Assembly (NCBI RefSeq): GCF_001482385.1
Contig: NZ_CP013611.1
Location: forward strand, 3,727,501-3,791,500
Source: Pseudoalteromonas rubra
GTDB lineage: Bacteria; Pseudomonadota; Gammaproteobacteria; Enterobacterales; Alteromonadaceae
Reading direction: 5' to 3'
DNA length: 64,000 nucleotides
Shown here: one piece after another, positions 9,550 to 19,260 of the stretch
Numbering within the stretch: the first letter of the stretch is position 1
Layout: each line of letters starts with the position of its first letter
Notes under the pieces: model-generated
The model's database searches: none
What the model saw: only the letters and a program-made list of their open reading frames with translations
What the model was told of the DNA's origin: nothing
Made by a program: the position numbers and the translations under genes

Positions 9550-10109
9550 GAAGCATTACTTTTCTGATTGGCATGGCTGCGTTCCAAAGCGTAGCCTGTC
9601 AGGAAAAACTAAATCAACTGGAATATATTCGCTTTCATTATGTGAGCGAGCAGGCATTGCCCTATCAGCAACTTGGGATTGAGACTGTCAGAGCCAGGCT
9701 GTTTGGGAAAGAAGTCTTAATGGCGAAGGCAGACTTACAGGAATCAGAAGAGATCTCGGTTGCTGAGGAAGTCTATAAATCCAATATTTATGCACATCCG
9801 AAGTATGAGCTAAGCTATTCAGTGAGTCCGGCCCCTTTTTCCAGTAAGGGGAAGGGGAGCTTCAATGTTTTGCTTACAAGCATATCGGAAATTTACAAGC
9901 AGCCTTTGTGCGGTGACGAATTGAGCGATAAGTTAATGGAGATTACTGCCTTAGTTGACTCACCTGAGCCGCCGAACATACTGAATGTGTATATAGATAA
10001 GCATAACAAGCATATTCTGGCGGTGAATAAACAGTCATGGCGGAGTATCTATCCATCTGTTGATCAAGAGCGACTGATCATTGGCATGGGCATTCCTCTT
10101 GAGCACTAG
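9540..10109 (+). CDS. Putative exported immunity protein for the large RHS toxin
   Basis: 189 residues from the ATG at 9540; an ATG at 9522 in the same frame would only add six residues ahead of the signal peptide. The start overlaps the RHS stop codon by 10 bases, so translation is coupled. The N-terminus MLVRSITFLIGMAAFQSVAC is a signal peptide; the Cys after SVA could be a poor lipobox (SVAC), but plain Sec cleavage is as likely. The mature protein has no motif I recognise and is unlike the 918-1394 protein, as expected if each immunity protein fits its own tip. Function is inferred from position alone. Confidence 0.6.
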   Translation: MLVRSITFLIGMAAFQSVACQEKLNQLEYIRFHYVSEQALPYQQLGIETVRARLFGKEVLMAKADLQESEEISVAEEVYKSNIYAHPKYELSYSVSPAPFSSKGKGSFNVLLTSISEIYKQPLCGDELSDKLMEITALVDSPEPPNILNVYIDKHNKHILAVNKQSWRSIYPSVDQERLIIGMGIPLEH

Positions 10110-10159
10110 GTACGCAAGTACACATACTTACCGCTGATTGAGTACACTTAGCGAAACTA

Positions 10160-10190
10160 AAAATGCCTCTGTTAACAGGGGCATTTTTTA
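10160..10190 (+). terminator. Rho-independent terminator after the RHS/immunity operon
   Basis: AATGCC and GGCATT form a stem around CTCTGTTAACAGG (itself able to pair CTGTTAACAG), followed by a run of six T. It lies about 50 bases after the stop of the immunity gene. Confidence 0.85.
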
Positions 10191-10280
10191 TTGGAACCTC
10201 GAAAGACGCCGGCTTTGCCTGAGCGACTGATAACCGTTACCTGGTTAGGCAAAACACCTAAGTGTCAAAACTCTATCGCA

Positions 10281-10799
10281 CTAACACAGTTGCTTGTAAT
10301 AGTAACTTGTAGCGAATTTTTCACCCTGCTGGTTGCTTACGTAAAACGGAATTTCCCCGGTTTTGTTGAATCCAGCTGCCTGATAAAACTGCTCCGACTT
10401 ATCGCCACTTTGTGTATCCAGTACTAGTAGCGTAATACCCAGCTGGCTTGCGTATGCCTCAAGATATTGCATGAGTTGACGGGCAATCCCCTGACGCTGA
10501 TAAGCCGGATGTACCAGTAACTTTTCTACTTCACCCCGGTGTCGGCCATTTTGTTTCTGACAAGGCACCAGTTGTACAGAAGCAACCAGCTGTTGATCTA
10601 TATAAGCGGCCAGTAAGACGCGTGTGCTGGCGAACAGCTCAGTGTTCACCCGGGACCAGTAGTTGACCATTTGCGGTTCTGAGATTGGGTGATAGAACCC
10701 AAGCGATGCGCCCTCGGCAACACAGGCCTGTAGTTGACATGCAAGTGCTTGTTGCAGCTTGGGGGTGAGCTCGGCAAGGGGTTCAATTATGAGTGGCAT
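10281..10799 (-). CDS. GNAT-family N-acetyltransferase
   Basis: 172 residues from the ATG at 10799, which has AAGGAG 7 bases upstream; a GTG two codons earlier leaves no room for that site. The acetyl-CoA binding motif A is clear: VEKLLVHPAYQRQGIARQLM, with the RQGIAR loop. The end has the GFNKTGEIPFY strand-turn typical of the fold. The substrate cannot be told; similar small GNATs act on amines, antibiotics or protein N-termini. It overlaps the upstream helix-turn-helix gene by 17 bases, so the two form one operon and the regulator may control it. Confidence 0.85.
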   Translation of the reverse strand: MPLIIEPLAELTPKLQQALACQLQACVAEGASLGFYHPISEPQMVNYWSRVNTELFASTRVLLAAYIDQQLVASVQLVPCQKQNGRHRGEVEKLLVHPAYQRQGIARQLMQYLEAYASQLGITLLVLDTQSGDKSEQFYQAAGFNKTGEIPFYVSNQQGEKFATSYYYKQLC

Positions 10800-11049
10800 G
10801 GTCACACTCCTTCATGCTTGCTAGCTCTTTACAGATCTGGCTTAGCTGAAATTCCAGATGTTGTTTTTGTTCTAAAAGCAGCGCATAGTGCGACTGATTT
10901 TGGGGATGTTTGCTTCGCAGTGCAGTATAGAGTGTTCGCTGCGACAAGGCAAACTGGCTAGCTGCTTCGTGAATGGTTAGCTGCTGACTCTGCACCATAT
11001 GAACAGCCCGTTGGACACTGGGGTGAGTGGGGGAAAATTTAGTCGCCAT
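10783..11049 (-). CDS. Small helix-turn-helix protein
   Basis: 88 residues from the ATG at 11049, which has GGAG 7 bases upstream; an in-frame ATG at 11100 would add 17 residues without a better ribosome site. Residues 10-45 (VQRAVHMVQSQQLTIHEAA, then FALSQRTLYTALRSK) have the spacing of a Psq/resolvase-type helix-turn-helix, and the C-terminal half (LLLEQKQHLEFQLSQI) is likely a helix for dimerisation. The stop region overlaps the acetyltransferase start, so it is probably a local regulator of that operon. It could also be a remnant of a transposon HTH subunit, but no transposase lies nearby. Confidence 0.65.
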   Translation of the reverse strand: MATKFSPTHPSVQRAVHMVQSQQLTIHEAASQFALSQRTLYTALRSKHPQNQSHYALLLEQKQHLEFQLSQICKELASMKECDHATHN

Positions 11050-11100
11050 GTCATCGCTCCGAACTGTGATTGAACACAGAGTCACTGGGTGGCCATACAC

Positions 11101-11566
11101 TGTAGTCTATCCGCCAGATGAGGGTGAGTGTGTCTAACCAGGACTTCATTTCATATGCTCCTATTACGCTTGTTTGCACAGGGGTAAGAAAGTTACATGC
11201 CAAGAATTTAAAGCGTTATAAATTAGAGTGTTGGGCTTTTCATTGGGATGAAAAATTGTGATGTTGCACCGAAAAGATGCACACGCTTTCCTATATGGCG
11301 CAGATTTATCGAAAACGCCTCAATTGGTTTTTGTTGAGGTGCAGGCCCTTATCGCACTGAGTGATAGTGGCGTTTGTTCATGATATTCGAACCACATAGA
11401 GCTAATTGGCTTGCTTTATTTTTTGCCTCTCGATGCGTTTTCTGAGCTGAGTTTGTGTGGTGTCGCCTTGTCAGCAAGCAGAGTGTGTTTGTTTCCATAA
11501 AGGGTGTGGTAATATGAGTGCTGCTATTGTAGCAACCCTTAAAAATCAATAACAAGGAAATCATAG
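11101..11566. other. Non-coding stretch between the HTH gene and a small secreted-protein gene
   Basis: 466 bases with no credible gene on either strand. It must hold the divergent promoters of the two neighbours. A small inverted repeat CCTCAA...TTGAGG lies at about 11317-11337. Nothing else stands out. Confidence 0.6.
11508..11515 (+). promoter_or_regulatory. Possible extended -10 promoter of the small secreted protein
   Basis: TGGTAATAT at 11507-11515 fits an extended -10 (TGn plus TAATAT) about 50 bases before the ATG at 11567. No good -35 is seen at 17 bases. The gene has AAGGA 8 bases before its start. Confidence 0.3.
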
Positions 11567-11911
11567 ATGAAAAAAATAATAACAACGCTAGCGTTATGCG
11601 CTGCAAGCTTATCTGCTCAGGCATACGACTGTTGGGGAAAAGTTAAAGCGGTCGATATCACGCCTGGCGGATCGGTTTATCTGACTGTGACAGGCTTAGG
11701 TGAAGCGAACTATGTATGTAACGTGACACAAAAATCGGGCTCATTTACAGCTGAATCATGTCGTGTCATTTTTAGTCAAATGTTGGCGGCAAGCATGGCC
11801 GATAAAACAGTCACTCTGTGGTTTAAGAATGGTGAGTTTAATAGCTGTACCGCCACAAACTGGAGCAGTTTCCACAGACACGGGCTTTATCATTTACGTG
11901 TAAATCAGTAA
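11567..11911 (+). CDS. Small secreted cysteine-containing protein of unknown function
   Basis: 114 residues. The signal peptide MKKIITTLALCAASLSAQA is cleaved near residue 19. The mature protein (about 95 residues, starting YDCWGKVK) has four Cys at DCWG, YVCN, ESCR and NSCTA, which could make two disulfides in the periplasm or outside the cell. The pattern of short beta-type stretches (SVYLTVTGLG, KTVTLWFKNG) suggests a small beta-rich domain. No family recognised. It stands alone and converges on lnt. Confidence 0.6.
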   Translation: MKKIITTLALCAASLSAQAYDCWGKVKAVDITPGGSVYLTVTGLGEANYVCNVTQKSGSFTAESCRVIFSQMLAASMADKTVTLWFKNGEFNSCTATNWSSFHRHGLYHLRVNQ

Positions 11912-11928
11912 TCCCCTGGTCGTTGCCC

Positions 11929-11961
11929 GGAGCGTGCGCTAACTACAAGTAATCACGCTCC
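11929..11961. terminator. Hairpin between convergent small-protein gene and lnt
   Basis: GGAGCGTG (11929-11936) pairs with CACGCTCC (11954-11961). The stem covers the lnt stop codon and follows the small-protein stop by 17 bases. The T-run on the plus side is weak (ATTCTTAATTTT), so it is at best a modest bidirectional terminator. Confidence 0.4.
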
Positions 11962-13523
11962 ATTCTTAATTTTAGCCAGATGGTACTTCTTTTAAGCAAT
12001 ACCAGCCCCACCAAAGTGGCCACCAAGAGCCAGGCCCACTTATTGCCATGCTGACTATAAAAGCTGTCCCCACGCATCAGTTTCACGTCCAGTAACATTG
12101 TCTCCTCAACAAACTGAGGCAAGGTGTGCTGTGTCTGACTGAGTGGATCATAAATCCCACTGATCCCATTGTTGGTTACCCGAACCAGAGGGCGTTGTAG
12201 TTCCAGCGCACGCATGCGGGCTATTTGCATATGCTGATGCGGGCCGTGTGAATCCCCAAACCAGGCGTCATTGCTGACGGTAAAGAGAATGTCAGACTGA
12301 CTGGTGTAGTTGTTTCTGACCAGTTCACTGAAGGCAATTTCGTAGCAGATAGCAGGCAGAACATGTAACCCATTGGCTATCAGGTTCGCTTGCTGTGCGT
12401 CACCCCGGGAGAAGGAAGACATGGCCAGATTGAACAGGGGGGCAACCGGCCGCAACCACTTTTCAAAAGGGACAAACTCTCCGATGGGGAGCAGCTGATG
12501 TTTTTGATAGCGGTTTGTGTGCAGGTACTGATAATGACCCTGTTCGTCATCTGCCTGTTGTTTACCCACGACAATCAGGGTGTTGTAAACATTGCGGGTG
12601 TCAAACTGATAATCAGGAATGCCCGTGATTAACGCGCTCTGATTGAAAGCAGCCGCTTTGTCCAGGTTGTGTAAAAAGTCGAAGGCTAAGTCTTCAAGCT
12701 CCGGAATAGCCGCTTCGGGCCAGACAACCAGATCGGCTTGTTGCCACAGTGGCCGGGTCATATCCTGGTATTTTGACATGGTCGGCCAGAATTGCTCTGG
12801 CTCCCAGCGCAGACTTTGTTGAATATTGCCCTGAACCAATAAGATGCGGGTTTGCTCGCCCGTATATTCAACCGGGTTGTTTGTCGTGCGAGTCACAACA
12901 GAGAGTACTAACAGAGGCATCAGGGCGAACACAGTAAATTGATAGCACTTATGTCGGAGCAGATAATATAGCAGCGCACCAAACAACACACACACCAGAG
13001 TCAGGCCAAACTCACCAATCCAGGGGGCAAGCATGTTCAGTGGTGAATCGGTCTGACTATAGCCAAAACTGAGCCAGGGGAACCCGGTCAGTAAAGTGCC
13101 ACGTAAATATTCAAATATCGCAAACCCGCTGAGCAGCAATGCTACACGTTGCCAGGGTTTATCTGAGAAGCGTGTCGCCAGTGCGAAAGCCAGCGCAGGA
13201 TAAATAGCCAGATAGGCACAGAGCAGGCCCATTAATAACAGCGAAGCAAGTAAGGGCAACCCACCGAACTGCGCAATGGACACATGTACCCAGCTTATCC
13301 CGGCTGCAAACCAGCCAAAGCCAAATAAAAAACCATATTTAGCGGATTGTTGAGTAGATGGTTGATCCGCGACAAAACACGCAACTGCAAGCGCAGCAAA
13401 GGTGATGGGCCAGAGCCCAAACGGGGCATAACTGAAAGTCAGTGAGGCACCGCTAAGCAGTGCCAGCCACGCAAACTTGTCAGTAAATAGGGTGGTGAGT
13501 TTATTCGAGAACGTCTTCAACAT
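11943..13523 (-). CDS. lnt: Apolipoprotein N-acyltransferase
   Basis: 526 residues, the usual length. Lnt adds the third acyl chain to the N-terminal Cys of lipoproteins in the inner membrane, the last step before Lol sorting. The first ~200 residues give several membrane helices; the nitrilase-like domain follows with the catalytic Glu in VWPEAAIPE, the Lys region GEFVPFEKWLRP and the nucleophile Cys in PAICYEIAFSE. A final helix (WAWLLVATLVGLVLL) anchors the C-terminus. The start overlaps the end of the ybeX/corC gene by 23 bases, so the genes are cotranscribed as the last member of miaB-ybeZ-ybeY-ybeX-lnt. Confidence 0.97.
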   Translation of the reverse strand: MLKTFSNKLTTLFTDKFAWLALLSGASLTFSYAPFGLWPITFAALAVACFVADQPSTQQSAKYGFLFGFGWFAAGISWVHVSIAQFGGLPLLASLLLMGLLCAYLAIYPALAFALATRFSDKPWQRVALLLSGFAIFEYLRGTLLTGFPWLSFGYSQTDSPLNMLAPWIGEFGLTLVCVLFGALLYYLLRHKCYQFTVFALMPLLVLSVVTRTTNNPVEYTGEQTRILLVQGNIQQSLRWEPEQFWPTMSKYQDMTRPLWQQADLVVWPEAAIPELEDLAFDFLHNLDKAAAFNQSALITGIPDYQFDTRNVYNTLIVVGKQQADDEQGHYQYLHTNRYQKHQLLPIGEFVPFEKWLRPVAPLFNLAMSSFSRGDAQQANLIANGLHVLPAICYEIAFSELVRNNYTSQSDILFTVSNDAWFGDSHGPHQHMQIARMRALELQRPLVRVTNNGISGIYDPLSQTQHTLPQFVEETMLLDVKLMRGDSFYSQHGNKWAWLLVATLVGLVLLKRSTIWLKLRMERDYL

Positions 13524-14379
13524 GTTCGGTTTTTGGCATCGTCACCTGTAACTGCAAAATGCGGCGATTGTCCGAATTGGTGACTTTAAACTGCAATGGC
13601 GCAATGTCAATGGTTTCGCCCCGGCTTGGCATATGGCCAAATGCATGTAAGATGATCCCGCCTATGGTGTCTGCTTCCTGCGTATCATACTCTGTTTTGA
13701 AGTACTCGTTAAACTCATCTAATGGCGTCAGAGCCTGAACGTTAAACACGTGCTTAGATAATTGACGAATAGCTTGCTGCTCGTCTTCATTATCGTGTTC
13801 ATCTTCGATTTCACCGACAATGGTCTCAAGAATGTCTTCAATAGTCACCAGGCCTGAAACGCCTCCGTACTCATCAATGACAATGGCCATGTGGTAGCGC
13901 TTTTGCCGAAACTCATTGAGCAGTGCATCAACACGTTTACTTTCAGGAACCACAACCGCCGGACGCAGGTACTCGCGGATAGTTGGTAATTCACTGTCAC
14001 GCTGAACAATCAGGGGTAACAGATCTTTGGCCAGCAAAATGCCTTCGACATGATCTTTGTCTTCGCAAATGACCGGGAAACGCGAATGGCTTGATTCAAC
14101 CATTGCGGGTAACTGCGACTCCAGGTCCTGATCAATATCCAGCGTCACCATTTGTGAACGCGGGATCATGATGTCGCGGACTTTTAACTCAGAGACACTG
14201 AGTACGCCTTCCATCATGTCTTTGGTTTCAGGATCGATCAGGGCTCTTTCCTGTGCGTCGGCAATTACCTCTACCAACTCTTCTTTGTTTTGGGGTTCCC
14301 CTTGCAGCATCTGTGTGATGCGTCCCAGCCAGGTCTTGCTAGAAGAACCCTGACTACTTTGCGAGTTTTCGTCGCTCAT
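13501..14379 (-). CDS. ybeX: CorC/YbeX-type CBS-domain protein
   Basis: 292 residues. A CBS pair occupies about 65-190 ([15 protein letters not shown], then [22 protein letters not shown]) and a CorC_HlyC transporter-associated domain the last ~80 residues. There is no membrane segment, as in E. coli YbeX. The protein was named for cobalt/magnesium efflux; more recent work on the E. coli protein links it to ribosome and rRNA homeostasis, which fits its place between ybeY and lnt. Starts 22 bases after the ybeY stop. Confidence 0.93.
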   Translation of the reverse strand: MSDENSQSSQGSSSKTWLGRITQMLQGEPQNKEELVEVIADAQERALIDPETKDMMEGVLSVSELKVRDIMIPRSQMVTLDIDQDLESQLPAMVESSHSRFPVICEDKDHVEGILLAKDLLPLIVQRDSELPTIREYLRPAVVVPESKRVDALLNEFRQKRYHMAIVIDEYGGVSGLVTIEDILETIVGEIEDEHDNEDEQQAIRQLSKHVFNVQALTPLDEFNEYFKTEYDTQEADTIGGIILHAFGHMPSRGETIDIAPLQFKVTNSDNRRILQLQVTMPKTEHVEDVLE

Positions 14380-14401
14380 TGCGGTGTGTTACTCCAGTCG
14401 G

Positions 14402-14860
14402 TTAAACGTCATCTCGATATGGGTCAGCAATACCCAGATCGGCTAAGAATTCTTTTTCAAGACTTTCCATTTCATCGGCGTCCTGTTCATTTATATGGTC
14501 AAAGCCCAACAAATGCAAGCACCCGTGTACCACCATATGGGCAAAATGATCGTGGAAAGTTTTTTCCTGTTCTTCGGCCTCTCGAAAAACAACCTGAGGA
14601 CAAATAATTAGGTCGCCAACCAGTGGCAACTCAATCCCAGGCGGTGCTTCGAAAGGGAATGACAGCACATTAGTGGGCTTGTCTTTGCCACGATATTGGC
14701 TGTTCAGCTCCTGGCTTTCCGCTTCATCTGCAATGCGGATAGTGACTTCGGCCTCTTCCTTATACGCAAGCAATGCTTTTTCAGCCCATAGCTGAAACTG
14801 CTCAGCAGAGGGTAAGTTGGTGAATTCACAGGCGACCTGTAGATCTACCTCAAGCGACAT
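14402..14860 (-). CDS. ybeY: Endoribonuclease YbeY
   Basis: 152 residues. The zinc-binding signature [11 protein letters not shown] (HxxxHxxxxxH) near residue 114-124 is complete, as is the NVLSFPFE substrate-loop motif. YbeY is a single-strand RNase needed for 16S rRNA 3' maturation and ribosome quality control. The start codon overlaps the ybeZ stop by one base (TAATG), so the two are translationally coupled. Confidence 0.96.
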   Translation of the reverse strand: MSLEVDLQVACEFTNLPSAEQFQLWAEKALLAYKEEAEVTIRIADEAESQELNSQYRGKDKPTNVLSFPFEAPPGIELPLVGDLIICPQVVFREAEEQEKTFHDHFAHMVVHGCLHLLGFDHINEQDADEMESLEKEFLADLGIADPYRDDV

Positions 14861-15942
14861 TAGGTGCGCTCCTCATTGTTGGCATCTGATTGCGCATTGG
14901 CAGGCGCGGAATTGGCCTGTGCCTGTAATCTTGCCTGTTGTTTATTAAACTTTTCCTTTCGCTCGGCTTCTTCTTTTTTCTCGTAGGCTTCAACAATGCG
15001 CGCCACAACGGGGTGACGTACGACATCGTGAGATTTAAAGAAGTTAAACGAAATCTCGTCGACCTCACCGAGTACATCAATGGCATGACGAAGTCCGGAA
15101 CGTGCGCCGCGAGGCAAATCCACCTGGGTGATGTCTCCGGTGATCACGGCTTTCGAGTTAAAGCCAATCCGGGTCAGGAACATCTTCATCTGCTCTGTGG
15201 TGGTATTCTGACTTTCATCCAGAATAATAAAGGCATCGTTTAGTGTTCGGCCACGCATGTACGCCAACGGTGCAACTTCTATCACGTTCTTTTCGATCAG
15301 ACGCTCGACCTTTTCAAAGCCCAACATCTCAAACAGAGCATCGTAAAGCGGACGTAAGTAAGGGTCTATTTTTTGTGTCAGGTCGCCAGGTAAGAAACCC
15401 AGCTTTTCACCCGCTTCAACAGCTGGACGAGTCAATAGAATACGACGAATTTCCTGACGTTCCAGGGCATCTACCGCCGCCGCTACTGCCAGGTAGGTTT
15501 TACCTGTACCTGCCGGACCGATACCAAAACAGATGTCATGGGTCAGAATATTGGCCACATACTGACTCTGGTTGGGGTTACGGGGTTTGACCACACCACG
15601 GCGTGTTTTGATAAAGACTTCTTTTTCCCACACATCAGGGGCTTCTTGCTCCAGGCAGTTGGCCTCAGTGATAGCCAAATGAACCTGGTCTGGCTCAATA
15701 TCGACAAACTTGCCGCGTACGGGCTGAGTTTCTACATACAGGGATTTCAAAATGTCGACCGCAGCCTTAGCCACAACCGGTTGACCGGTGACTTTGAACC
15801 AGTTATCTCTGTGGGTAATTTCAATGCCCAGACGACGTTCGATTTGCTTCAGGTTGTCATCAAAAGGCCCGCATAAAGAAGATAGGCGGTGATTGTCGGA
15901 GGGTTCCAGATAAAATTCGATATTCTTGACTTGGTTACTCAA
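14860..15942 (-). CDS. ybeZ: PhoH-like ATPase YbeZ
   Basis: 360 residues. Walker A is [15 protein letters not shown], Walker B is [10 protein letters not shown], and [15 protein letters not shown] follows, all typical of the PhoH family related to superfamily 1 helicases. YbeZ binds YbeY and is thought to be an RNA-dependent ATPase or helicase in rRNA processing. The C-terminal ~35 residues are rich in Lys, Glu, Ala and Asn and look disordered. First gene after a perfect 9-bp hairpin that separates it from miaB. Confidence 0.95.
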   Translation of the reverse strand: MSNQVKNIEFYLEPSDNHRLSSLCGPFDDNLKQIERRLGIEITHRDNWFKVTGQPVVAKAAVDILKSLYVETQPVRGKFVDIEPDQVHLAITEANCLEQEAPDVWEKEVFIKTRRGVVKPRNPNQSQYVANILTHDICFGIGPAGTGKTYLAVAAAVDALERQEIRRILLTRPAVEAGEKLGFLPGDLTQKIDPYLRPLYDALFEMLGFEKVERLIEKNVIEVAPLAYMRGRTLNDAFIILDESQNTTTEQMKMFLTRIGFNSKAVITGDITQVDLPRGARSGLRHAIDVLGEVDEISFNFFKSHDVVRHPVVARIVEAYEKKEEAERKEKFNKQQARLQAQANSAPANAQSDANNEERT

Positions 15943-15961
15943 AACAACTTCCTAATAACAA

Positions 15962-15983
15962 GACGCCAGCATCAGCTGGCGTC
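15962..15983 (-). terminator. Hairpin between miaB and ybeZ
   Basis: GACGCCAGC and GCTGGCGTC form a perfect 9-bp stem with a 4-base loop. On the minus strand it is followed by TTGTTATT, not a full T-run, so it may be a partial terminator or an RNA-processing site that sets the ratio of miaB to ybeZYX-lnt. Confidence 0.5.
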
Positions 15984-15995
15984 GAAATTCCAAGA

Positions 15996-17429
15996 CTAAG
16001 GTGTAAAGGTCGCAACACCCAGTTCATTGGCTTCTGGTTCTGCTGGTGCACGATTTAAGATATCCGAAGGTGCAACATCCCGGCGTAGGTCCATCTCAGC
16101 TTCGGTTCTGATCAGTTCACCACGCAATGAATTGGGCAGCGCCTCAGTGATACGTACGTCAACGAACTGACCGATCACTGAGTGTGGACCTTCAAAATTC
16201 ACAACCCGGTTATTCTCGGTGCGGCCACGTAATTCCATTGGGTTCTTTTTCGAAGGGCCTTCAACCAGGATGCGTTGCTCAGTATCATGCATTTTACGGC
16301 TGATGTCCTGTGCCATCTGATTGATGCGATTTTGCAGCAAGTACAAACGCTCTTTCTTTTCTTGCTCGGTTACATCATCAGGCAGATCCGATGCTGGTGT
16401 ACCAGGACGGGCTGAATAGATAAAGCTGAAGCTCATATCAAAGCCAATGTCGTTGATCAGGTTCATGGTCGCTTCGAAATCCGCTTTGCTTTCTCCCGGG
16501 AAGCCAATGATGAAGTCTGAACTCATGCTGAGGTTCGGGCGGATCTTACGCAGTTTACGGATCGTAGACTTGTATTCCAGCGCCGTATGGCCACGCTTCA
16601 TCAGGTTCAGAATGCGATCTGAGCCACTTTGAACCGGCAAGTGCAGGTGATCTACCAGTTCTGGTACGTCTGCGTATGCATCGATGATATCAGGTGTAAA
16701 CTCAACCGGATGTGAGGTGGTGTAACGAATGCGATCGATGCCATCGATCGCCGCGACAAAGCGCAGTAGATCGGAGAAATAGCAAATTTCGCCATCATGC
16801 ATTTCACCGCGATAGGCATTTACGTTTTGACCCAGCAGGTTCACTTCACGCACACCTTGCTCTGCCAGTTGAGCAACTTCAAGTAAAACATCATCAAGAG
16901 GACGGCTCACTTCCTCACCACGCGTGTAAGGTACAACGCAGAAAGTACAGTATTTAGAGCAGCCTTCCATTATGGATACGAACGCACTCGGGCCTTCTGC
17001 TTTTGGCTCTGGCAGGCGATCGAACTTTTCGATTTCCGGGAATGAAATATCGACCACAGAGCCTTGCTTGCTTTGGACCTGTTTAATCATTTCAGGCAGG
17101 CGGTGCAAAGTTTGCGGGCCGAAAACGATATCGACAAATGGCGCACGTTGGCGGATTGTGTCGCCTTCCTGGGAGGCCACACAGCCACCGACACCAATGA
17201 CCAGATCCGGGTTATCGTCTTTTAGCAACTTCCAGCGACCCAGTTGGTGAAATACTTTTTCCTGTGCTTTTTCACGAATTGAACAGGTATTGAGTAGGAT
17301 CACATCCGCTTGTTCAGCTTCTTCTGTTAGCTGATAGCCATTGGTGGAGTCAAGCAGATCCGCCATTTTCTGGGAGTCATACTCGTTCATCTGACAGCCC
17401 CAGGTTTTGATATGCAACTTTTTACTCAT
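15996..17429 (-). CDS. miaB: tRNA-2-methylthio-N6-dimethylallyladenosine synthase
   Basis: 477 residues. Radical-SAM methylthiotransferase that modifies A37 of tRNAs reading UNN codons. The N-terminal UPF0004 domain has Cys in [18 protein letters not shown] and GVGGCVASQ; the radical-SAM cluster CxxxCxxC is [16 protein letters not shown]; a TRAM domain lies near 380-440. A ~30-residue tail after TRAM is common in this family. Its tRNA substrates include Leu species, and a Leu tRNA array lies on the far side of ubiF. Confidence 0.97.
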   Translation of the reverse strand: MSKKLHIKTWGCQMNEYDSQKMADLLDSTNGYQLTEEAEQADVILLNTCSIREKAQEKVFHQLGRWKLLKDDNPDLVIGVGGCVASQEGDTIRQRAPFVDIVFGPQTLHRLPEMIKQVQSKQGSVVDISFPEIEKFDRLPEPKAEGPSAFVSIMEGCSKYCTFCVVPYTRGEEVSRPLDDVLLEVAQLAEQGVREVNLLGQNVNAYRGEMHDGEICYFSDLLRFVAAIDGIDRIRYTTSHPVEFTPDIIDAYADVPELVDHLHLPVQSGSDRILNLMKRGHTALEYKSTIRKLRKIRPNLSMSSDFIIGFPGESKADFEATMNLINDIGFDMSFSFIYSARPGTPASDLPDDVTEQEKKERLYLLQNRINQMAQDISRKMHDTEQRILVEGPSKKNPMELRGRTENNRVVNFEGPHSVIGQFVDVRITEALPNSLRGELIRTEAEMDLRRDVAPSDILNRAPAEPEANELGVATFTP

Positions 17430-17755
17430 TGAAATAATGCCTCGTTTTCAACTCGGTGAATAGCACGATGTGCGACGCTAAAACAACTAATGCCACTAAG
17501 CCGACCCGCTCATCTCCTGAATCAATACAGAGCATAGTCTGTATCCTTGCCAGGATCTTGTGTGAAATTAGTTTAAAGGACGCGTATTTTATATGACCTA
17601 ATGACACTAGCCAAGTATAGTTTTTAACTTTAAAAACCAAGATCAAGGCATCTTGTATTTGCTCAGCTACAATATGCAGGGCAATAAACCTTTCAGAACG
17701 AATTGGGTTACAATAGCGGGATATAACTTAGCAAGCTGAACTAAGGAAAAAGGGT
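17430..17755. other. Divergent intergenic region miaB/ubiF
   Basis: 326 bases between two outward-facing genes; no gene is credible here. It must contain both promoters, but no strong -35/-10 pair is visible on either strand. AAGGAAAAAGGGT before the ATG at 17756 is the ubiF ribosome site. Confidence 0.6.
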
Positions 17756-18919
17756 ATGAAAAACAAAGTGCTGATAGTCGGTGGTGGCATGGTTGGCGCA
17801 GCAGCTGCTGTGAAGCTCGCGCAGCAAGGTCTGGCAGTCACAGTGCTCGAAACGCACCCATTGGATGCCATGCAGGCACTGACAGACGACACCATTGATA
17901 TTCGAGTCTCTGCCATTAATCGCTTTTCAGAAGCCTTGCTGGATGAGCTACAGGCAATGCCGATGCTTCGCAATGCCAGGCTGGCACCGTATCAACAGCT
18001 CGAAGCGTATGAGCAGGAAAATAACAGCCTGTTATTTGATTGCGAGGAGCTGGCTGCAACGCATTTAGGCCACATTGTCGAAAATCGTCTTATTCAGGCC
18101 AGTTTATGGGCACAATTCGAACGCCTTGGCATTCAGGTCGAGCAGGTTTCTGGCACGCCTCAGGCAATCAAGCAAGATACTGATTCGGTTGAGTTGATTT
18201 ACCCGGAGCAAAGCTATCAGGCCGATTTACTCTTAGCAGCTGACGGAGGGCGCTCTGTGGTACGCAAACTGGCTGGCATTGGGGTGACCGGTTGGCAATA
18301 TCAGCAGCATTGTATGGGTGTGCTGATCAAACTGGATGCACCGCAGCAGGTAAAAACCTGGCAGCAGTTTAAGCCGTCCGGACCGATTGCCTTTTTGCCT
18401 ATGCAATACCCGTACGCCAATCTGATCTGGTATCACCATGGCAATGAGTTGGCGCAGATGAAGACGTTATCGAATGCACAGTTAAAGGAGGAGATACAAA
18501 ATCACTTCTTCGATTTACCCGGTGAGTTTGAGGTGTTGCAAAGCGCGGTATTTCCGTTAGCCAGACAACATGCTAATCAATACCATCAGGGGCGCGTTGT
18601 CTTGATTGGCGACTCAGCACATACCATCAATCCACTGGCTGGGCAGGGGGTTAATTTAGGATTCAAGGATGTGGCTGCGCTGGCAAGCGTACTGGAAGGC
18701 GCTGACGACATTGGTAACGCCACCTTGCTGCGCCGCTATGAGCGGAGCCGTCGTAACGACAATCTGATGATGATGAGCATGATGGATGCGTGTTATTTTG
18801 GCTTCTCTAACGAAATCGCACCATTAAAGCATTTACGCAACCTGGTGTTAAAAGTGGCTAATCATGCCGGTCCAATTAAACGTGAAGTATTGAAACATGC
18901 AATGGGTGGCGTCGTTTAG
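17756..18919 (+). CDS. ubiF: FAD-dependent ubiquinone-biosynthesis hydroxylase, UbiF-type
   Basis: 387 residues. Class A flavoprotein monooxygenase of the UbiH/UbiF/UbiI family: FAD GxGxxG motif VLIVGGGMVGAAAAV, then DIRVSAI, the DG motif LLAADGGRSVVRK and the GD motif VLIGDSAHTINPLAGQGVN. These enzymes hydroxylate the ring of the ubiquinone precursor. Assignment to UbiF (C6 position) rather than UbiH or UbiI rests on gene order: in E. coli ubiF is divergent from miaB and followed by Leu/Gln/Met tRNAs, exactly as here. Confidence 0.85.
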   Translation: MKNKVLIVGGGMVGAAAAVKLAQQGLAVTVLETHPLDAMQALTDDTIDIRVSAINRFSEALLDELQAMPMLRNARLAPYQQLEAYEQENNSLLFDCEELAATHLGHIVENRLIQASLWAQFERLGIQVEQVSGTPQAIKQDTDSVELIYPEQSYQADLLLAADGGRSVVRKLAGIGVTGWQYQQHCMGVLIKLDAPQQVKTWQQFKPSGPIAFLPMQYPYANLIWYHHGNELAQMKTLSNAQLKEEIQNHFFDLPGEFEVLQSAVFPLARQHANQYHQGRVVLIGDSAHTINPLAGQGVNLGFKDVAALASVLEGADDIGNATLLRRYERSRRNDNLMMMSMMDACYFGFSNEIAPLKHLRNLVLKVANHAGPIKREVLKHAMGGVV

Positions 18920-19047
18920 ACGTCATTCATAATAGGAACAACAGATAGCAAGGCAATAAAACTAAATGAAAATTATAGTGAAAATGAAAAAATAATTGGG
19001 ATGTTTCTGAGGAATGAAAATGGAATTTTGGATGTATTAGAACTAAA

Positions 19048-19132
19048 TGGTGCGGAAAGAGAGACTTGAACTCTCACAACCGAAGTTACAGAAACCTGAA
19101 TCCTGCGCGTCTACCAATTCCGCCACTTCCGC
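19048..19132 (-). tRNA. tRNA-Leu(CAG)
   Basis: 85 bases including the encoded CCA. Anticodon stem CAGGA/TTCTG (one G-T pair) with loop TTCAGGT gives CAG. Long variable arm, T-loop TTCAAGT. Last gene of the minus-strand Leu/Gln/Met array. Confidence 0.95.
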
Positions 19133-19159
19133 ATCGTATATTTAGCTTACTAATGAAAA

Positions 19160-19212
19160 AGAAACCTGAATCCTGCGTCTTAATCGACAACAACCAATTC
19201 TGCTACTTTCGC
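19160..19212 (-). pseudogene. Decayed 5' half of a tRNA-Leu(CAG)
   Basis: Matches the neighbouring Leu(CAG) from the anticodon arm to the 5' end, but with a changed acceptor (CGAAAG) and an insertion in the D-arm region; the T-arm and 3' half are missing. Confidence 0.7.
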
Positions 19213-19260
19213 ATCGAGTATTTAGTTTTAAAAAAGAAAAGTTTCAAGATAAGAGTTAAA

